A stretch of DNA of 64,000 nucleotides. Origin: Planctomycetota bacterium (lineage in GTDB: Bacteria > Planctomycetota > UBA1135 > GCA-002686595). The notes under the pieces are model-generated. The model was not told the origin of the DNA. It saw nothing but the letters and a program-made list of their open reading frames with translations, and made no database searches. Each line of letters starts with the position of its first letter. The stretch's first letter is position 1. Positions 31,997-45,783 of this stretch are shown here, piece after piece. The translations under genes were made by a program, and so were the position numbers. The DNA is taken from positions 38,323-102,322 of the forward strand of contig JADYYP010000050.1 in NCBI GenBank assembly GCA_020853575.1, read 5' to 3'.

Positions 31997-32668
31997 TCAG
32001 CTCGTCAGGATCTCCGCGACGGATTGGCGGCGCGCGACCCAGCGCACCGAGCGTCGCACGGCGTGCACGAGCGCGACCCAGGGCGCGGCGAAGGCGATCC
32101 ACGCCAGCGACGAGCCCGCCGGCCAGCTCGCGATCCAGGCCCACAGATCGAGCTCGTCCGACGACCAGCGCGCGGCACCGAAGGCGGCGGTGAGTCCCAC
32201 GAGGAACGTGGCGAACAACGCGCGCGACAAATGCCACGGTCCGAGCTCCGCGAACCCCTGCGAGCGCCGCAGCAGCGCCAGCATTCCGCCCGACAGCGCG
32301 CACATCGCGAGTGCCACGGCGGTCACGCGCAGGACGAGCACGACATCGCTCGCGGACGGCTCGCTCGAGAGCGAGTAGAGCCGCAGTGCCAGCTCGAGGA
32401 TCCACGCGCCGAAGGCGGCCAGCAGGTGCAGCGATGTGTGGCCCTCGATCCGCGCTCGCGCGAACTGCAGCAGCGCGAACAGCATCACCGCGGAACCACA
32501 GGTCCCCAGCACTTGGGTCGCGCGCGCCAGCAGCGGCGCCAGGCGGCTCTCGGAGACGAACGGCTCGACACACGCCGGCAGCACGATGCTCGGCGCGAGC
32601 AGGATCAAGGCGACGACGAGCCACGGCAATCCCGTGCGCAAAGCCCGCCGGTGCGTTTCGAGCGCCAT
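31997..32668 (-). CDS. Hypothetical multi-pass membrane protein
   Basis: A 223-residue protein with about six hydrophobic segments (near 13-32, 52-70, 80-95, 108-130, 145-165 and 180-205) and a basic tail (RRSVRWVARRQSV). It has no signature motif I recognise. It is upstream of the soluble unknown gene and may form a two-gene unit with it. It is divergent from the secreted protein gene at 32960-34009. Confidence 0.66.
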   Translation of the reverse strand: MALETHRRALRTGLPWLVVALILLAPSIVLPACVEPFVSESRLAPLLARATQVLGTCGSAVMLFALLQFARARIEGHTSLHLLAAFGAWILELALRLYSLSSEPSASDVVLVLRVTAVALAMCALSGGMLALLRRSQGFAELGPWHLSRALFATFLVGLTAAFGAARWSSDELDLWAWIASWPAGSSLAWIAFAAPWVALVHAVRRSVRWVARRQSVAEILTS

Positions 32669-32959
32669 GTCCCGACAGGTTGCGCATCGCCTGCCCCCGG
32701 GTCAATTCGCCACGGGTGGCTCCGCGCTCGTCTCGGGGGTGGCGCTGGCCGCGAGGCGCGGCGGCGCGGCCGCAGCGTGCGGCGCTCTCGATCCGCTTTC
32801 GCCGGACTTGCAGCGCCTCTGGTCCCCACGCCGGAGCCGTCTCGATTAGAGTCGAGGCACACGCTTCACGTGCCGGCGGTCGCTCGGGGCACCAATTCGC
32901 AGAGCGATACCTGTGCGCCGGCGCGCGCGAGGCGAGAACCTTGTTGCTGGAGAGTCAAC
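32669..32959. other. Divergent intergenic region with start-site Shine-Dalgarno
   Basis: A 291-base spacer; the last bases contain GGAGAG (32949-32954) five bases before ATG 32960. No other supported element was seen. Confidence 0.45.
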
Positions 32960-34009
32960 ATGATCTAGAACTTCCGTTCTGTGTTCCGTTGTGCTTCGGT
33001 CGCCGCTCTGGTGAGCGCGGTTCCGACGCTGGCCTCCGCCCAGACAGTCCTCAATGCCCATGCAGCGCCCGCGAACAACGGTGGTTCCACGGGTTGGGCG
33101 ATGTTCTTCGACGTGCAGGCGACCGGAGGCGACTTCCTCGTCACCGAGTTGGTCACGGCCAACACTGCCGCCGCCAATGCGGGCTTCTCGGTCGAGGTTT
33201 TCGTGCGCTCGGGCACGGCGCTCGGCGGACCCGTCGGATCTGGAGCGGGCAGCTCGACCGCCGGCTGGACCTCGATCGGGACGGCCAACGCGACCCAGGG
33301 CGCGGGCGGAAGCTCTGGCGTCTCGCTGCCGATCGACATCCCCGACATCACCGTGCTCAACGGCCAAGTCACCGGTGTGGCGGTCAAGTTCACGGGCGTG
33401 GGGCCGCGCTACTTCGGCACCGGCACTCCGCCTTTGGGTGTCTACAGCGATGCCAATCTCACGCTGACGACGGGCGAGTCGCGCAGTGCACCGTTCACGC
33501 CGACCGGGAGCTTCTTCACTTCGCGCGAACTCGTGGGATCGATCACCTACGTGCCGCTGGCCACCGGTCCGGTCGCGTACTGCACCGCGGGTACCTCGAC
33601 CAACGGTTGCACGCCGGCGATCTCCGCCAACGCCCAGCCGAGCGTGACCCTGGCGACCTCGTGCGTGATCAGCGTTGCGGGCGTCGAGGGCCAGAAGTCC
33701 GCGTTGATCTTCTACGGTGTCAACAACTCTGGGTTCACGCCCACTAGCTGGGGCCTGGGCGGCACGAGCTTCCTGTGCGTCAAATCGCCGACGCAACGCA
33801 TGTCGACGCAGAGCACGGGCGGGACCACGGGACTGTGCGACGGCGCGCTGAGCGAGGACTGGAACGCTTATCAAGGCGCCAATCCCAACTCCCTGGGCAA
33901 TCCCTTCAGTGCGGGTCAGAAGGTGTACGCGCAGGCGTGGTACCGCGACCCCAGCGCCGTGAAGACCACCAACCTGTCGGACGCGCTCGAGTTGACGATG
34001 GCACCGTGA
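32960..34009 (+). CDS. Secreted protein with conserved C-terminal module; amber codon at codon 3 of the best start
   Basis: Exported protein of unknown function. The best initiation site is ATG 32960, preceded by GGAGAG, but codon 3 of that frame is TAG (32966-32968). After it the frame continues N-F-R-S and then GTG 32981, which opens a usable signal peptide (FRCASVAALVSAVPTLASAQ). Translation may start at GTG 32981 (342 residues), perhaps by re-initiation; the start may have been damaged from an AAG or CAG codon. The middle (about 25-200) is a beta-rich secreted domain (GWAMFFDVQATGGDFLVTELV, VTGVAVKFTGVGPRYFG). The last ~140 residues (33578-34006) are the shared module, with YCTAGTSTNGC, VEGQKSALIFYG, LCVKSPTQR and AQAWYRDP. 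A hairpin follows at 34041. Confidence 0.78.
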
Positions 34010-34040
34010 GGGATTGAGCGCGGTACCAGCTTCAGCCAGC

Positions 34041-34060
34041 GCTCGCGCTACCGCGCGAGC
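34041..34060. terminator. Hairpin between convergent genes
   Basis: Perfect 8-bp stem GCTCGCGC (34041-34048) with GCGCGAGC (34053-34060), loop TACC, 32 bases after the stop at 34009. There is no T-tract. The remaining 176 bases up to the speA stop hold nothing I could support. Confidence 0.5.
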
Positions 34061-34236
34061 TCGGGGGATACGACGAAGCGACGCTCGGGCGTCGTTTTGT
34101 CCGTCTGTCACGTCCGAACGGCACGCCGGCAAGTCGTGAGCGGAGCGCGCTCCGCATGCGCGGCCGCGCGGTGCTCGCGGGCAGCGACCCGAGGGCTGCG
34201 CTCGAGACTTCGCGGGCGTCCCGAACGCCGACAGCT

Positions 34237-36204
<1,968 letters not shown>

Positions 36205-36326
36205 CGTGTCCGCTAGGGGCTCCAGGAAAGAGTGCGCGGATTATAGGGACGTGCGCGAGCAGGGCGGCGCTCCGCGGGACAAATCTCTGCGGCGCACGCG
36301 CGCTGCGCGCGGCGTAGAATCGCGGA

Positions 36327-37316
36327 GTGGGCTCTGATCCTCTCGAACGCATCCAGGTGGCCGCCGCGGCGGAGCGACTGCGCGGCGTGGTCAAGGAAAC
36401 TCCGCTGGTGCCGTTCGAGTGCGCCGACGAACGCGTCGAGTTGCGCCTGAAGCTCGAGTGCCTGCAGGAAACCGGTGCGTTCAAGGCGCGCGGGGCGTGG
36501 ACCCAGATCGCGCAGTTGAGCGCGGAGCAAAAGGCCGCTGGCGTGGTGACGACCAGCTCGGGCAATCACGGCAAGGCCTTGGCCTGGGCCGCGCAGCGCG
36601 CTGGCGTCCGGGCCACGATCGTGATGCCGGCGGACGCCTACCCCAACAAGATCCAGGCATGTCGCGACTTCGGCGCGGAGGTCGTGCTCGGAAGCACGCG
36701 CGCCGAGGCCGAGCGCCTGTGCCGCGAGCGGGTCGACGCGGGCGCGACCCTGGTGCATCCCTACGACGCGGAGAACACCATCCAAGGCGCGGGCACGGTT
36801 GGTCTGGAGATCGCGCGCGAGTGGCCCGAGGTCGAAATGGTCGTCGTGCAGGTCGGAGGAGGTGGCCTGCTCGCCGGGTGCGCGCTCGCCATCCGACAGA
36901 CGCTCGGGCGGCGCGTGCTGATCTTGGGCGTCGAGCCCGAGGGCGCGCCGTCGATGAAGCTCTCGCTCGAGCGCGGTCGCGCCGTGACGCTGGAGCGCAT
37001 CACCACCAAGGTCCAAGGCCTGTGCCCGCCGTACTCCGGGGCGCTCAACACCGAGATCTGTGGCCTGCTCGTCGACCAAGTGATCACGCTGGAGGACCAG
37101 GCGATTTTCGCGGCGCAGCGCGAGCTCGTGCTGCGGGGCGGGTGGGATGTCGAGCCCGCGGGCGCGGCGGCATGCGCGCTGGTGCTCGCGGGCCGGCTGC
37201 CCAAGCTGGCGCTGATCGGCCGCTCGCGCGAGCACCGATTGCGCGTGGCGTGCGTCGTATCCGGAGGCAACCCGGACCCCGCGCAGATCGCCGCGCTGCG
37301 TCGCCAGCCGGAGTGA
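36327..37316 (+). CDS. PLP-dependent threonine/serine dehydratase family protein
   Basis: A 329-residue fold-type II PLP enzyme. The Schiff-base lysine sits in ETGAFKARGAW (about residue 54), the substrate loop is SSGNHGKALAWAA, and the phosphate-cradle glycines are in VGGGGLLAGCAL. These match threonine dehydratase or serine/threonine racemase-like enzymes that deaminate Thr/Ser to 2-oxo acids. No C-terminal ACT-like regulatory domain is present, so it is of the catabolic/short type. Start is GTG 36327, 10 codons before the conserved helix; no upstream ATG was seen. Confidence 0.88.
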   Translation: MGSDPLERIQVAAAAERLRGVVKETPLVPFECADERVELRLKLECLQETGAFKARGAWTQIAQLSAEQKAAGVVTTSSGNHGKALAWAAQRAGVRATIVMPADAYPNKIQACRDFGAEVVLGSTRAEAERLCRERVDAGATLVHPYDAENTIQGAGTVGLEIAREWPEVEMVVVQVGGGGLLAGCALAIRQTLGRRVLILGVEPEGAPSMKLSLERGRAVTLERITTKVQGLCPPYSGALNTEICGLLVDQVITLEDQAIFAAQRELVLRGGWDVEPAGAAACALVLAGRLPKLALIGRSREHRLRVACVVSGGNPDPAQIAALRRQPE

Positions 37317-37551
37317 GCTCCGTTGGCGCCGAGAGTCGTTGGCGGACGTTGCTGGCGGAGCAAGCGGCGCGCGGGCTTGGTGTTGCACAGCTCGCGGAGC
37401 GGCGCTGCGTCATTCCGAGGTCGCAGCACTGGTGGCGCGTTCGGCCTACGAGTACGGGCGAGATTGCCGCGGCGCACCGTTTTTTGCTTCGGCGTCAGGC
37501 GTTCCGCGGGGACACTCTCGCGCCGCGAAGGCCGCGAATGAGCCGTGAGTC

Positions 37552-38367
37552 GTGAAGAGAGTCGTGCTGGTCAGGACCAACGGGCCGCGCAACGTCGGCT
37601 CGGTGATGCGCGCCGTCGCCAATTTCGGGCCCGCGGAATTGGTGCTGGTGGCGCCGCAGCGTCGCTCGATGCTCGTGCATCCCGACTTCACGATGATGGC
37701 CCACGGCGTCGAGAACGTGCGCGACAGGATTCGCGTGGTCGCGACTCTCGGGGAGGCGCTGGAGGACACCACGCGCTCGGTGGCTTTCACCGCGCGGCCC
37801 CGCGATGGCCGCGTGCGCGTCGACTGGCGCGAGCGGACGAGCGAGTTCAAGAGCGCCTGCGACGATCCCGCGCAGCGCATCGCGTTCGTGTTCGGGTCCG
37901 AGGCGGATGGGCTCGACGCGGCGGAGACCGATGCGTGCAAGGAAATTGCCTATCTGCCGACATCGGCTGAGCACCAGTCGCTGAATTTGGCGACAGCTGT
38001 CAGCATCGTGCTGTTCACGCTCTACACCGGCGACGCGGTCCACAAGCGCGAGCGTGGCCCGCGCCTGTCCAGTGAGCGTCAACTCGCGTTCTTGCGCGAG
38101 CACTTGAAGGCGGTCTTGGGGTCGAAGGTCGCGCTATCGCTGGCGGCCAAGCGCGACATCGAGCAATCGATCGACCGAGTTTTCACGCGCGTGCCGATCG
38201 AGAGCCGCGACGCGCGCGCGTGGCACATGATGATGCGCGCGCTCGGCTCGGAGCTCGCGCCGCGGGATTTCGGGATCGGCGGCCCAGCGCGCGACCAGCG
38301 GCGCGACGATGCGTTGGAGCGACGCGTCGACGAGGCGCTCGGAGAGTCCGACGACGCTCAGGCGTGA
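37552..38367 (+). CDS. TrmJ/SpoU-type RNA ribose 2'-O-methyltransferase
   Basis: A 271-residue SPOUT methyltransferase. The three SpoU motifs are visible: PRNVGSVMRAVANFG (about 12-26), FVFGSEADGLD (about 113-123) and HQSLNLATAVSIVLF (about 142-156), which form the SAM-binding trefoil knot. Order and spacing match the TrmJ group (tRNA Nm32), and a helical C-terminal extension follows as in TrmJ. Start GTG 37552; the region back to 37317 (235 bases) carries no supported gene. The assignment to position 32 is by family only. Confidence 0.85.
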   Translation: MKRVVLVRTNGPRNVGSVMRAVANFGPAELVLVAPQRRSMLVHPDFTMMAHGVENVRDRIRVVATLGEALEDTTRSVAFTARPRDGRVRVDWRERTSEFKSACDDPAQRIAFVFGSEADGLDAAETDACKEIAYLPTSAEHQSLNLATAVSIVLFTLYTGDAVHKRERGPRLSSERQLAFLREHLKAVLGSKVALSLAAKRDIEQSIDRVFTRVPIESRDARAWHMMMRALGSELAPRDFGIGGPARDQRRDDALERRVDEALGESDDAQA

Positions 38368-38385
38368 GCGGTTCGCCGTCGCGGA

Positions 38386-39921
38386 CTAGGGGACGACGTC
38401 GAAGCCCACCGGGCCGATGACCTGGTTGCCGAGCGGAGAGAGCACCACGCCCGCCCAATCGATGTGCGTGCCGGCGTAGAGCGCCAGCAACTCGGGCCGC
38501 GCTCGGAAGTACGCTTGCTTGCGGCCATTGGCGTCGAGCCTGCGCAGCGTCCCGACGTAGTCGCGGGTGCCCGCGAACTGCAGCGAGTGCCAAAACAGCG
38601 GATCGGCGTTGAGTGGCAACGTGACGCCGCTGAACGGCGTTCCCGGGGCGGTGCCGCTCGCGCTCGCGAGCAACGCACAGGGCCGGTGCGCATGGATCGC
38701 GCCGGCGTTGACCACCAGGGGCACCGTCGCACCTTGCGACAGGCCGACCTGGTCGAAGCCACAGTGCAGCGCGGTGCTCGGATCGACGCGCACGGCCAGA
38801 TAGGGGTAGAGCGTGACCGGGCCAGAGCCGTCGTCGACGACGATGCGCCACAGGTCGTTGCCCGGAGTCGTCGTCGCGCGCAACTCGAAGCCATAGCTGC
38901 CGTCGCCGTGGTCGACGACAGCGCTCGGCGTCGTGCTGGCGGCTGCGCCGGACATGTTGGTGAGCGTCAGAGTCGCTCCACCGCTCGAGAGCATCGCGCC
39001 GTCGATGTCCACGAGCTGAACGGTGACGGCGGTGGTCGCCAGTCCGTCGGCGGGCAGAGCGTGCGCCGCGGCCTCGACTCGACTCAGGATGTGGTCGGGG
39101 CGACCGGCCCAGCCGGCGCGCCACACCGCATATTGTTGCTGCATTTCGAGCACGGGGTCGACGCTCTGCGCGCTGCCGATGACGTTGATGTCGAGGTAGT
39201 ACTGGCCAGTGGCGCAGCCTGTCGCGGCGCTGCATCCGGCTCCATCGACGTCGCCGATGCGGGAGGCGATGAAGAAGCCGACGTGCGCGCTCTTGAAGGG
39301 TGCCGGCGGCGGCAAGGGCTCGCACGACCAGGGCTGCGACGCGCTGCACGAGCAGCGTCCATCCCCGCCGATCGCTCGCGCGGCCTCCATGGCCGCCATG
39401 ACCTTGGTCGTCAGGTCGCCCTCGGTCTCGAGCAGCGCTTGCTCCGCGAGCTGCACCAGCGTGCCGCCGACGATCACGTTGCCTTGGATGGCGAAGCGGA
39501 TGTCGCCGACCGTTGCAGCCACCCCGTAGGCCGAGAGTCCGCACTGCGTTCCAGTGAACGTGACGGGCTCGTGCAGCATGTCGACGACACCGTACTGCTT
39601 GGTCTGATGCGAGGCGTTGAGCGCCATCGTCGCCAGGATCTGGGCCGGCGACTGGCCCGCGATGAAGCCGTTCCACATCGCCAGACGATTCACCCCGGAG
39701 GTGTCCACGAACGACTGCGCGCACCCTCCGCCGACACCGACGCGCACCACCGGCAGATAGAGCTCGAGGTCGAAGCTCGTGAGGCACGTCGCCGACGCGA
39801 CCACGACCTCACCCGTCCGCACGTCGACCGCGATGATCGACCACGTCGCATGGGCGGGTCGACTCGAGTGCACGATCGCCGCGCCCAGCACACATGCCTT
39901 GATCCAGGTCGTCAGTTGCAT
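38386..39921 (-). CDS. Secreted DUF1028 (Ntn-hydrolase-like) protein with C-terminal beta domain
   Basis: A 511-residue exported protein. ATG 39921 opens a signal peptide (MQLTTWIKACVLGAAIVHSSRPAHA). The next residues TWSIIAVDVRTGEVVVASATC start DUF1028, an N-terminal-nucleophile-hydrolase-like family; cleavage after AHA would expose Thr, a possible nucleophile. The domain runs to about residue 240 (GGTLVQLAEQALL, Cys-rich CSCSASQPWSC). A middle beta domain (about 300-400) and a C-terminal ~120 residues (PLVVNAGAIHAHRP, FWHSLQFAGT, GTHIDWAGVVLSPLGNQVIGP) follow. That tail looks like another recurrent planctomycete secretion or anchoring tail, different from the Cys module elsewhere in the window. 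Substrate unknown. Confidence 0.8.
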   Translation of the reverse strand: MQLTTWIKACVLGAAIVHSSRPAHATWSIIAVDVRTGEVVVASATCLTSFDLELYLPVVRVGVGGGCAQSFVDTSGVNRLAMWNGFIAGQSPAQILATMALNASHQTKQYGVVDMLHEPVTFTGTQCGLSAYGVAATVGDIRFAIQGNVIVGGTLVQLAEQALLETEGDLTTKVMAAMEAARAIGGDGRCSCSASQPWSCEPLPPPAPFKSAHVGFFIASRIGDVDGAGCSAATGCATGQYYLDINVIGSAQSVDPVLEMQQQYAVWRAGWAGRPDHILSRVEAAAHALPADGLATTAVTVQLVDIDGAMLSSGGATLTLTNMSGAAASTTPSAVVDHGDGSYGFELRATTTPGNDLWRIVVDDGSGPVTLYPYLAVRVDPSTALHCGFDQVGLSQGATVPLVVNAGAIHAHRPCALLASASGTAPGTPFSGVTLPLNADPLFWHSLQFAGTRDYVGTLRRLDANGRKQAYFRARPELLALYAGTHIDWAGVVLSPLGNQVIGPVGFDVVP

Positions 39922-40057
39922 GGCTGCATGATATTCCCACGGGCGATTCCATGGGGCTGCGCGGCGCAGTGCGGGTAACCGAGTTGTGTCTCGCGGAGCG
40001 CTGGGAGGCTGGTCGATCATCCGCGGCCTGGATCCTCCCCCCCAAAACGAACTCCGC

Positions 40058-40411
40058 ATGGACTTCTCCAGATTCATCGCCGCCCACGGAGAGTGGAAGG
40101 CGCGACTGCGCGAGGCGATCGACAGCGGCCATTCGACATGGACCGTCGAATCCGTGCGCTCCGACAACTCTTGCGACTTCGGAAAGGCCTTCTACGCCTT
40201 GCCCCAGGAACAGCAGAACTGCGAGCGCGGGCGGCGCGTGCGCGAGCGCCATGCTGCGTTCCACGTCGAGGCCGCGCGCGTGCTCGAGCTGGCTCTGTCT
40301 GGCCGCCGGGACGAGGCCAACAGGGCCATTGCCTCGGGCTCGGTGTTCACCAGCCTCTCGTCCGAGTTGACCCGGACCCTGATGGAGTGGCAGCGTCGCG
40401 AGCAGGGCTGA
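40058..40411 (+). CDS. Stand-alone CZB (chemoreceptor zinc-binding) domain protein
   Basis: A 117-residue protein that appears to be a CZB domain on its own. It has AAHGEWKARLREAI (His near residue 10), SDNSCDFGKAFYALP (Cys near 39), RERHAAFHVEAARVLELALSGRRDEAN (His near 68 and 72), and a C-terminal helix. The three-His/one-Cys zinc pattern of the family is met. CZB usually sits at the C-terminus of chemoreceptors or diguanylate cyclases; alone it may act as a zinc or redox sensor in trans. ATG 40058 is chosen at the domain start. Confidence 0.75.
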   Translation: MDFSRFIAAHGEWKARLREAIDSGHSTWTVESVRSDNSCDFGKAFYALPQEQQNCERGRRVRERHAAFHVEAARVLELALSGRRDEANRAIASGSVFTSLSSELTRTLMEWQRREQG

Positions 40412-40413
40412 AT

Positions 40414-40456
40414 GCCCGCGGCGCGCGGCCCTCAACCGCCGGCTGAACCCGCGGGC
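40414..40456. terminator. Inverted repeat between convergent CZB and M1 peptidase genes
   Basis: GCCCGCGG (40414-40421) pairs perfectly with CCGCGGGC (40449-40456) across 27 bases, in the 20-base gap between convergent stops and extending into the peptidase's last codons. No T-run. Confidence 0.35.
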
Positions 40457-42009
40457 GCCTCGGACTTCTGCGTGTCGCGCTTCTTGCGCTCGTCCTCGCG
40501 CGCCTTACGTCGAGCATCGCGCTCTTCCTGCTGCTTCTTCCACTCGGCATCCCAGGCGGGAACCGACGGCATCGTGCTGTCGTTGAGCCAGCTTTCCAGC
40601 GTGGCGCGCAGCTCGGGCGTGCCGTGTCGCTCCACGTGCTCCAGGAAGTCCTCGAGACTGGCGTTGCCGTGCAGGTGCTCGGCGACCCACGAGCGCATCA
40701 AGGCCAGAAAGCGCTCGTCACCCAAGCCCACGCGCACCGCGTGCAAGGCCAGCGGCCCGCGCACGTACACACCGATGCCGAACATCTCGCGCACGCCGGG
40801 CTTGCCGGGAGCGGAGGCCTTGGCCTCGCGCGCCATGACGTAGTTGCGCAGCAGTTCCTGCTCGAAGGCCTCGCGGCCCTTGTGCTTCTCGAGGTACATC
40901 CAGGCCGCGTACTCCGAGATGCCTTCGTTGATCCAGATGTCGTTCCAGTCCTGGACACTGACCGCGTTGCCGAACCACTGGTGTGCGAGCTCGTGGACGA
41001 TCGTGGCCTCGCCGGCGGCGCCGCGGCCGTACACCGGCTTGGTCTGGGTCTCGAGCGCCAGGCCAATCGACACGTTCGACAGGATGTTGCCGCAGATTTC
41101 GAACGGGTAGGGGCCGAAGGTCTCGCTCAGGAAGGTGATGAACTCGCCCGTGCGCTCGAAGGGCTTGCGCGCACTCGCGCGCGAGCCCTTGGTGAAGTAG
41201 TTCACGATCACCAGGCCGTTGGGACCCACGAGCTCCTGCTCGTCGAACTCGGCGATCGCCAGTGTCACCAGATAAGTCGCCATCGGATCGCGCGCTTTCC
41301 ACACGAACGTGCGGCGTTCGCCGTGCTCGCGGGTCTCGACCAGCACCCCGTTGGCGACGGCCTCGAGCGGCTGGGGCACGTCGATCGAGATCGTGAACCG
41401 CGCCTTGTCGAGCGGATGGTCGTTGCAGGGGAAGAACGACATCGCTCCGTTCGGCTGGCTGAACACGTAGATCTCGCCGGCGCTCGACAGCCAACCGATG
41501 TCGTCGACGGGCGCCGATGGGTCCTTGACGCCCGTGGGGATCCCGCCGTAGCGCACGCTCGTCGTGAACGTCGCCCCCTGGTCCACGGGCTCGGCGGGGA
41601 AGACCGTGAGCTCGTCGGCGTTGCGCTCGAATCTCGCTGGCTTGCCGTCGACCTCGAGCGCTTCGATCTCGAGCCCGTGGAAGTCGAGATTGAACGATCC
41701 CAAGGCCTGACTCGCGACGGCGGCCAGTGTGGCGCGCGCGCGCATGGGACGATCCGCGGCATCGAACTCGAACGCCAGGTCGTAGCTCGTGACGTCGTAG
41801 CCCCCGTTGCCCGATCCGGGCACGAGCGTGTCCCCGATGCGCGCGGAACCCGGCGGAGCCGTGCGTTGGCCCTGCTCCGCGTGCGCGGCGTTGGTCGCCC
41901 CATCCAGCGGACCGAGCGCGTCGCGGCGCGGCTCCTGGCAGGCAGCGAGCGCGAGCAGCGGCGCCAGCTTCGTGAAGTGCAGCAGTGTTCGGCGGAACGG
42001 TCGGATCAT
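40432..42009 (-). CDS. M1 family zinc aminopeptidase, lipoprotein
   Basis: Gluzincin peptidase of 525 residues, expected to trim N-terminal residues from peptides outside the cytoplasm. N-terminus MIRPFRRTLLHFTKLAPLLALAAC carries a lipobox (LALAAC), so it is lipid-anchored. The beta-sandwich M1 N-domain (about 70-260) and GLALETQTKPVYG precede the zinc site HELAHQWFGN (His339, Glu340, His343) with the third ligand Glu362 in INEGISEY, matching HExxH-18-E. The exopeptidase motif GAMEN is here GLALETQ, so substrate choice may differ from classical aminopeptidases. The C-terminal tail is highly charged (KKQQEERDARRKAREDERKK). Confidence 0.92.
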   Translation of the reverse strand: MIRPFRRTLLHFTKLAPLLALAACQEPRRDALGPLDGATNAAHAEQGQRTAPPGSARIGDTLVPGSGNGGYDVTSYDLAFEFDAADRPMRARATLAAVASQALGSFNLDFHGLEIEALEVDGKPARFERNADELTVFPAEPVDQGATFTTSVRYGGIPTGVKDPSAPVDDIGWLSSAGEIYVFSQPNGAMSFFPCNDHPLDKARFTISIDVPQPLEAVANGVLVETREHGERRTFVWKARDPMATYLVTLAIAEFDEQELVGPNGLVIVNYFTKGSRASARKPFERTGEFITFLSETFGPYPFEICGNILSNVSIGLALETQTKPVYGRGAAGEATIVHELAHQWFGNAVSVQDWNDIWINEGISEYAAWMYLEKHKGREAFEQELLRNYVMAREAKASAPGKPGVREMFGIGVYVRGPLALHAVRVGLGDERFLALMRSWVAEHLHGNASLEDFLEHVERHGTPELRATLESWLNDSTMPSVPAWDAEWKKQQEERDARRKAREDERKKRDTQKSEAPAGSAGG

Positions 42010-42152
42010 GGAGGTCTCCGGAGCTTGGGGCCACGAGGCTAACGCCCGGCGCGGCCCCCGCCGCCCATGGCGCGTCGATTCGCGCTCTCCGGGACGCAGG
42101 TCTTGCGTGGCGCGCGGGCGCGCCGCCGAACATGATGGGCACAGGAGATCGC

Positions 42153-42731
42153 ATGGTCCGACTCAATCGCATCTACACCAAGACCGGGGACGACGGCACG
42201 ACCGCGCTCGGCGACGGAACGCGCACCCCCAAGCACCACCTGCGCATCGCCGCCTACGGCACGGTGGACGAGCTCTCCAGCGTGCTGGGCGTCGCCTTGG
42301 CGCAGGGCGCGATCGGCGAGCCCCTGCGCCGAACGCTGATCGAGATCCAGAACGACTTGTTCGACGTGGGCGCGGACCTGTGCGTTCCCGGTGCCGCGGG
42401 AGACAAGCTGCGCATCACTCCGGGCTACACCGAGCGGCTCGAGCGCGCGCTCGACGCAGCCAATGAGAAGCTCGCGCCGCTGTCGTCGTTCGTGTTGCCC
42501 GGAGGGCATCCGGCCGCGGCCTGGCTGCACCTCGCGCGCACGACGTGTCGACGCGCCGAACGCGTGGTCACCGAGCTCGCGGCGTCACCGGAAGAGCGCG
42601 AGCGCGTCAATCCGGAGGTCGTGCGCTACTTGAACCGGCTGTCGGACCTGCTGTTCGTGTTCGCGCGCGTCGCGAACGACGACGGCCGGCTGGACGTGCT
42701 GTGGAGCCCCGGTCGAAACCGCGGAAGCTGA
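42153..42731 (+). CDS. PduO-type cob(I)yrinic acid a,c-diamide adenosyltransferase
   Basis: ATP:corrinoid adenosyltransferase of 192 residues forming adenosylcobalamin. N-terminal YTKTGDDGTTALGDG (ATP site), GTVDELSSVLGVALAQ, the IQNDLFDVGADL helix, FVLPGGHPAAAWLHLARTTCRRAER (Arg/Cys active-site region) and YLNRLSDLLFVFAR are the standard motifs of the PduO/MMAB family. ATG 42153 is supported by AGGAG at 42143-42147, five bases away; ATGs at 42132 and 42135 are less good. It implies B12-dependent enzymes in the cell, none of which is in the window. The next gene begins immediately at its stop. Confidence 0.94.
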   Translation: MVRLNRIYTKTGDDGTTALGDGTRTPKHHLRIAAYGTVDELSSVLGVALAQGAIGEPLRRTLIEIQNDLFDVGADLCVPGAAGDKLRITPGYTERLERALDAANEKLAPLSSFVLPGGHPAAAWLHLARTTCRRAERVVTELAASPEERERVNPEVVRYLNRLSDLLFVFARVANDDGRLDVLWSPGRNRGS

Positions 42732-43010
42732 TTGGCCACACAGCACACGTTGATCGAAGGGCGCGTGCAAGGCGTCGGCTTCCGTTGGTTCGTGCGTGCG
42801 CGAGCGACTGAGCTCGCACTCCACGGCTGGTGCGCCAATCTTCCGGATGGACGCGTCGAGGTCTGGCTCGACGGCGAACCGCAAGCGCTCGAGCAGATGG
42901 CGAGTGAGCTGCGCCGCGGGCCGAGCGCCGCGCGCGTGACCCGCGTGCAGGGCGTCGTCGATCAGCCGCTGACAGCGATCGCTCACATCTCGGCGCGCGT
43001 GGCCTTTTGA
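42732..43010 (+). CDS. acyP: Acylphosphatase
   Basis: Small acyl-phosphate hydrolase of 92 residues. The catalytic Arg is in RVQGVGFRWFVRARA and the catalytic Asn in WCANLPDGRVEV, both in normal positions, with the typical end of two helices and ITHISARVAF-like strand (AIAHISARVAF). The start is TTG 42732 directly after the previous TGA, with GGAAG at 42723-42727 giving a suitable ribosome site. The family's reaction is well known, but its cellular role is not. Confidence 0.9.
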   Translation: MATQHTLIEGRVQGVGFRWFVRARATELALHGWCANLPDGRVEVWLDGEPQALEQMASELRRGPSAARVTRVQGVVDQPLTAIAHISARVAF

Positions 43011-43032
43011 GTCGGCGGGAGCTCCGCGGTCG

Positions 43033-45783
<2,751 letters not shown>

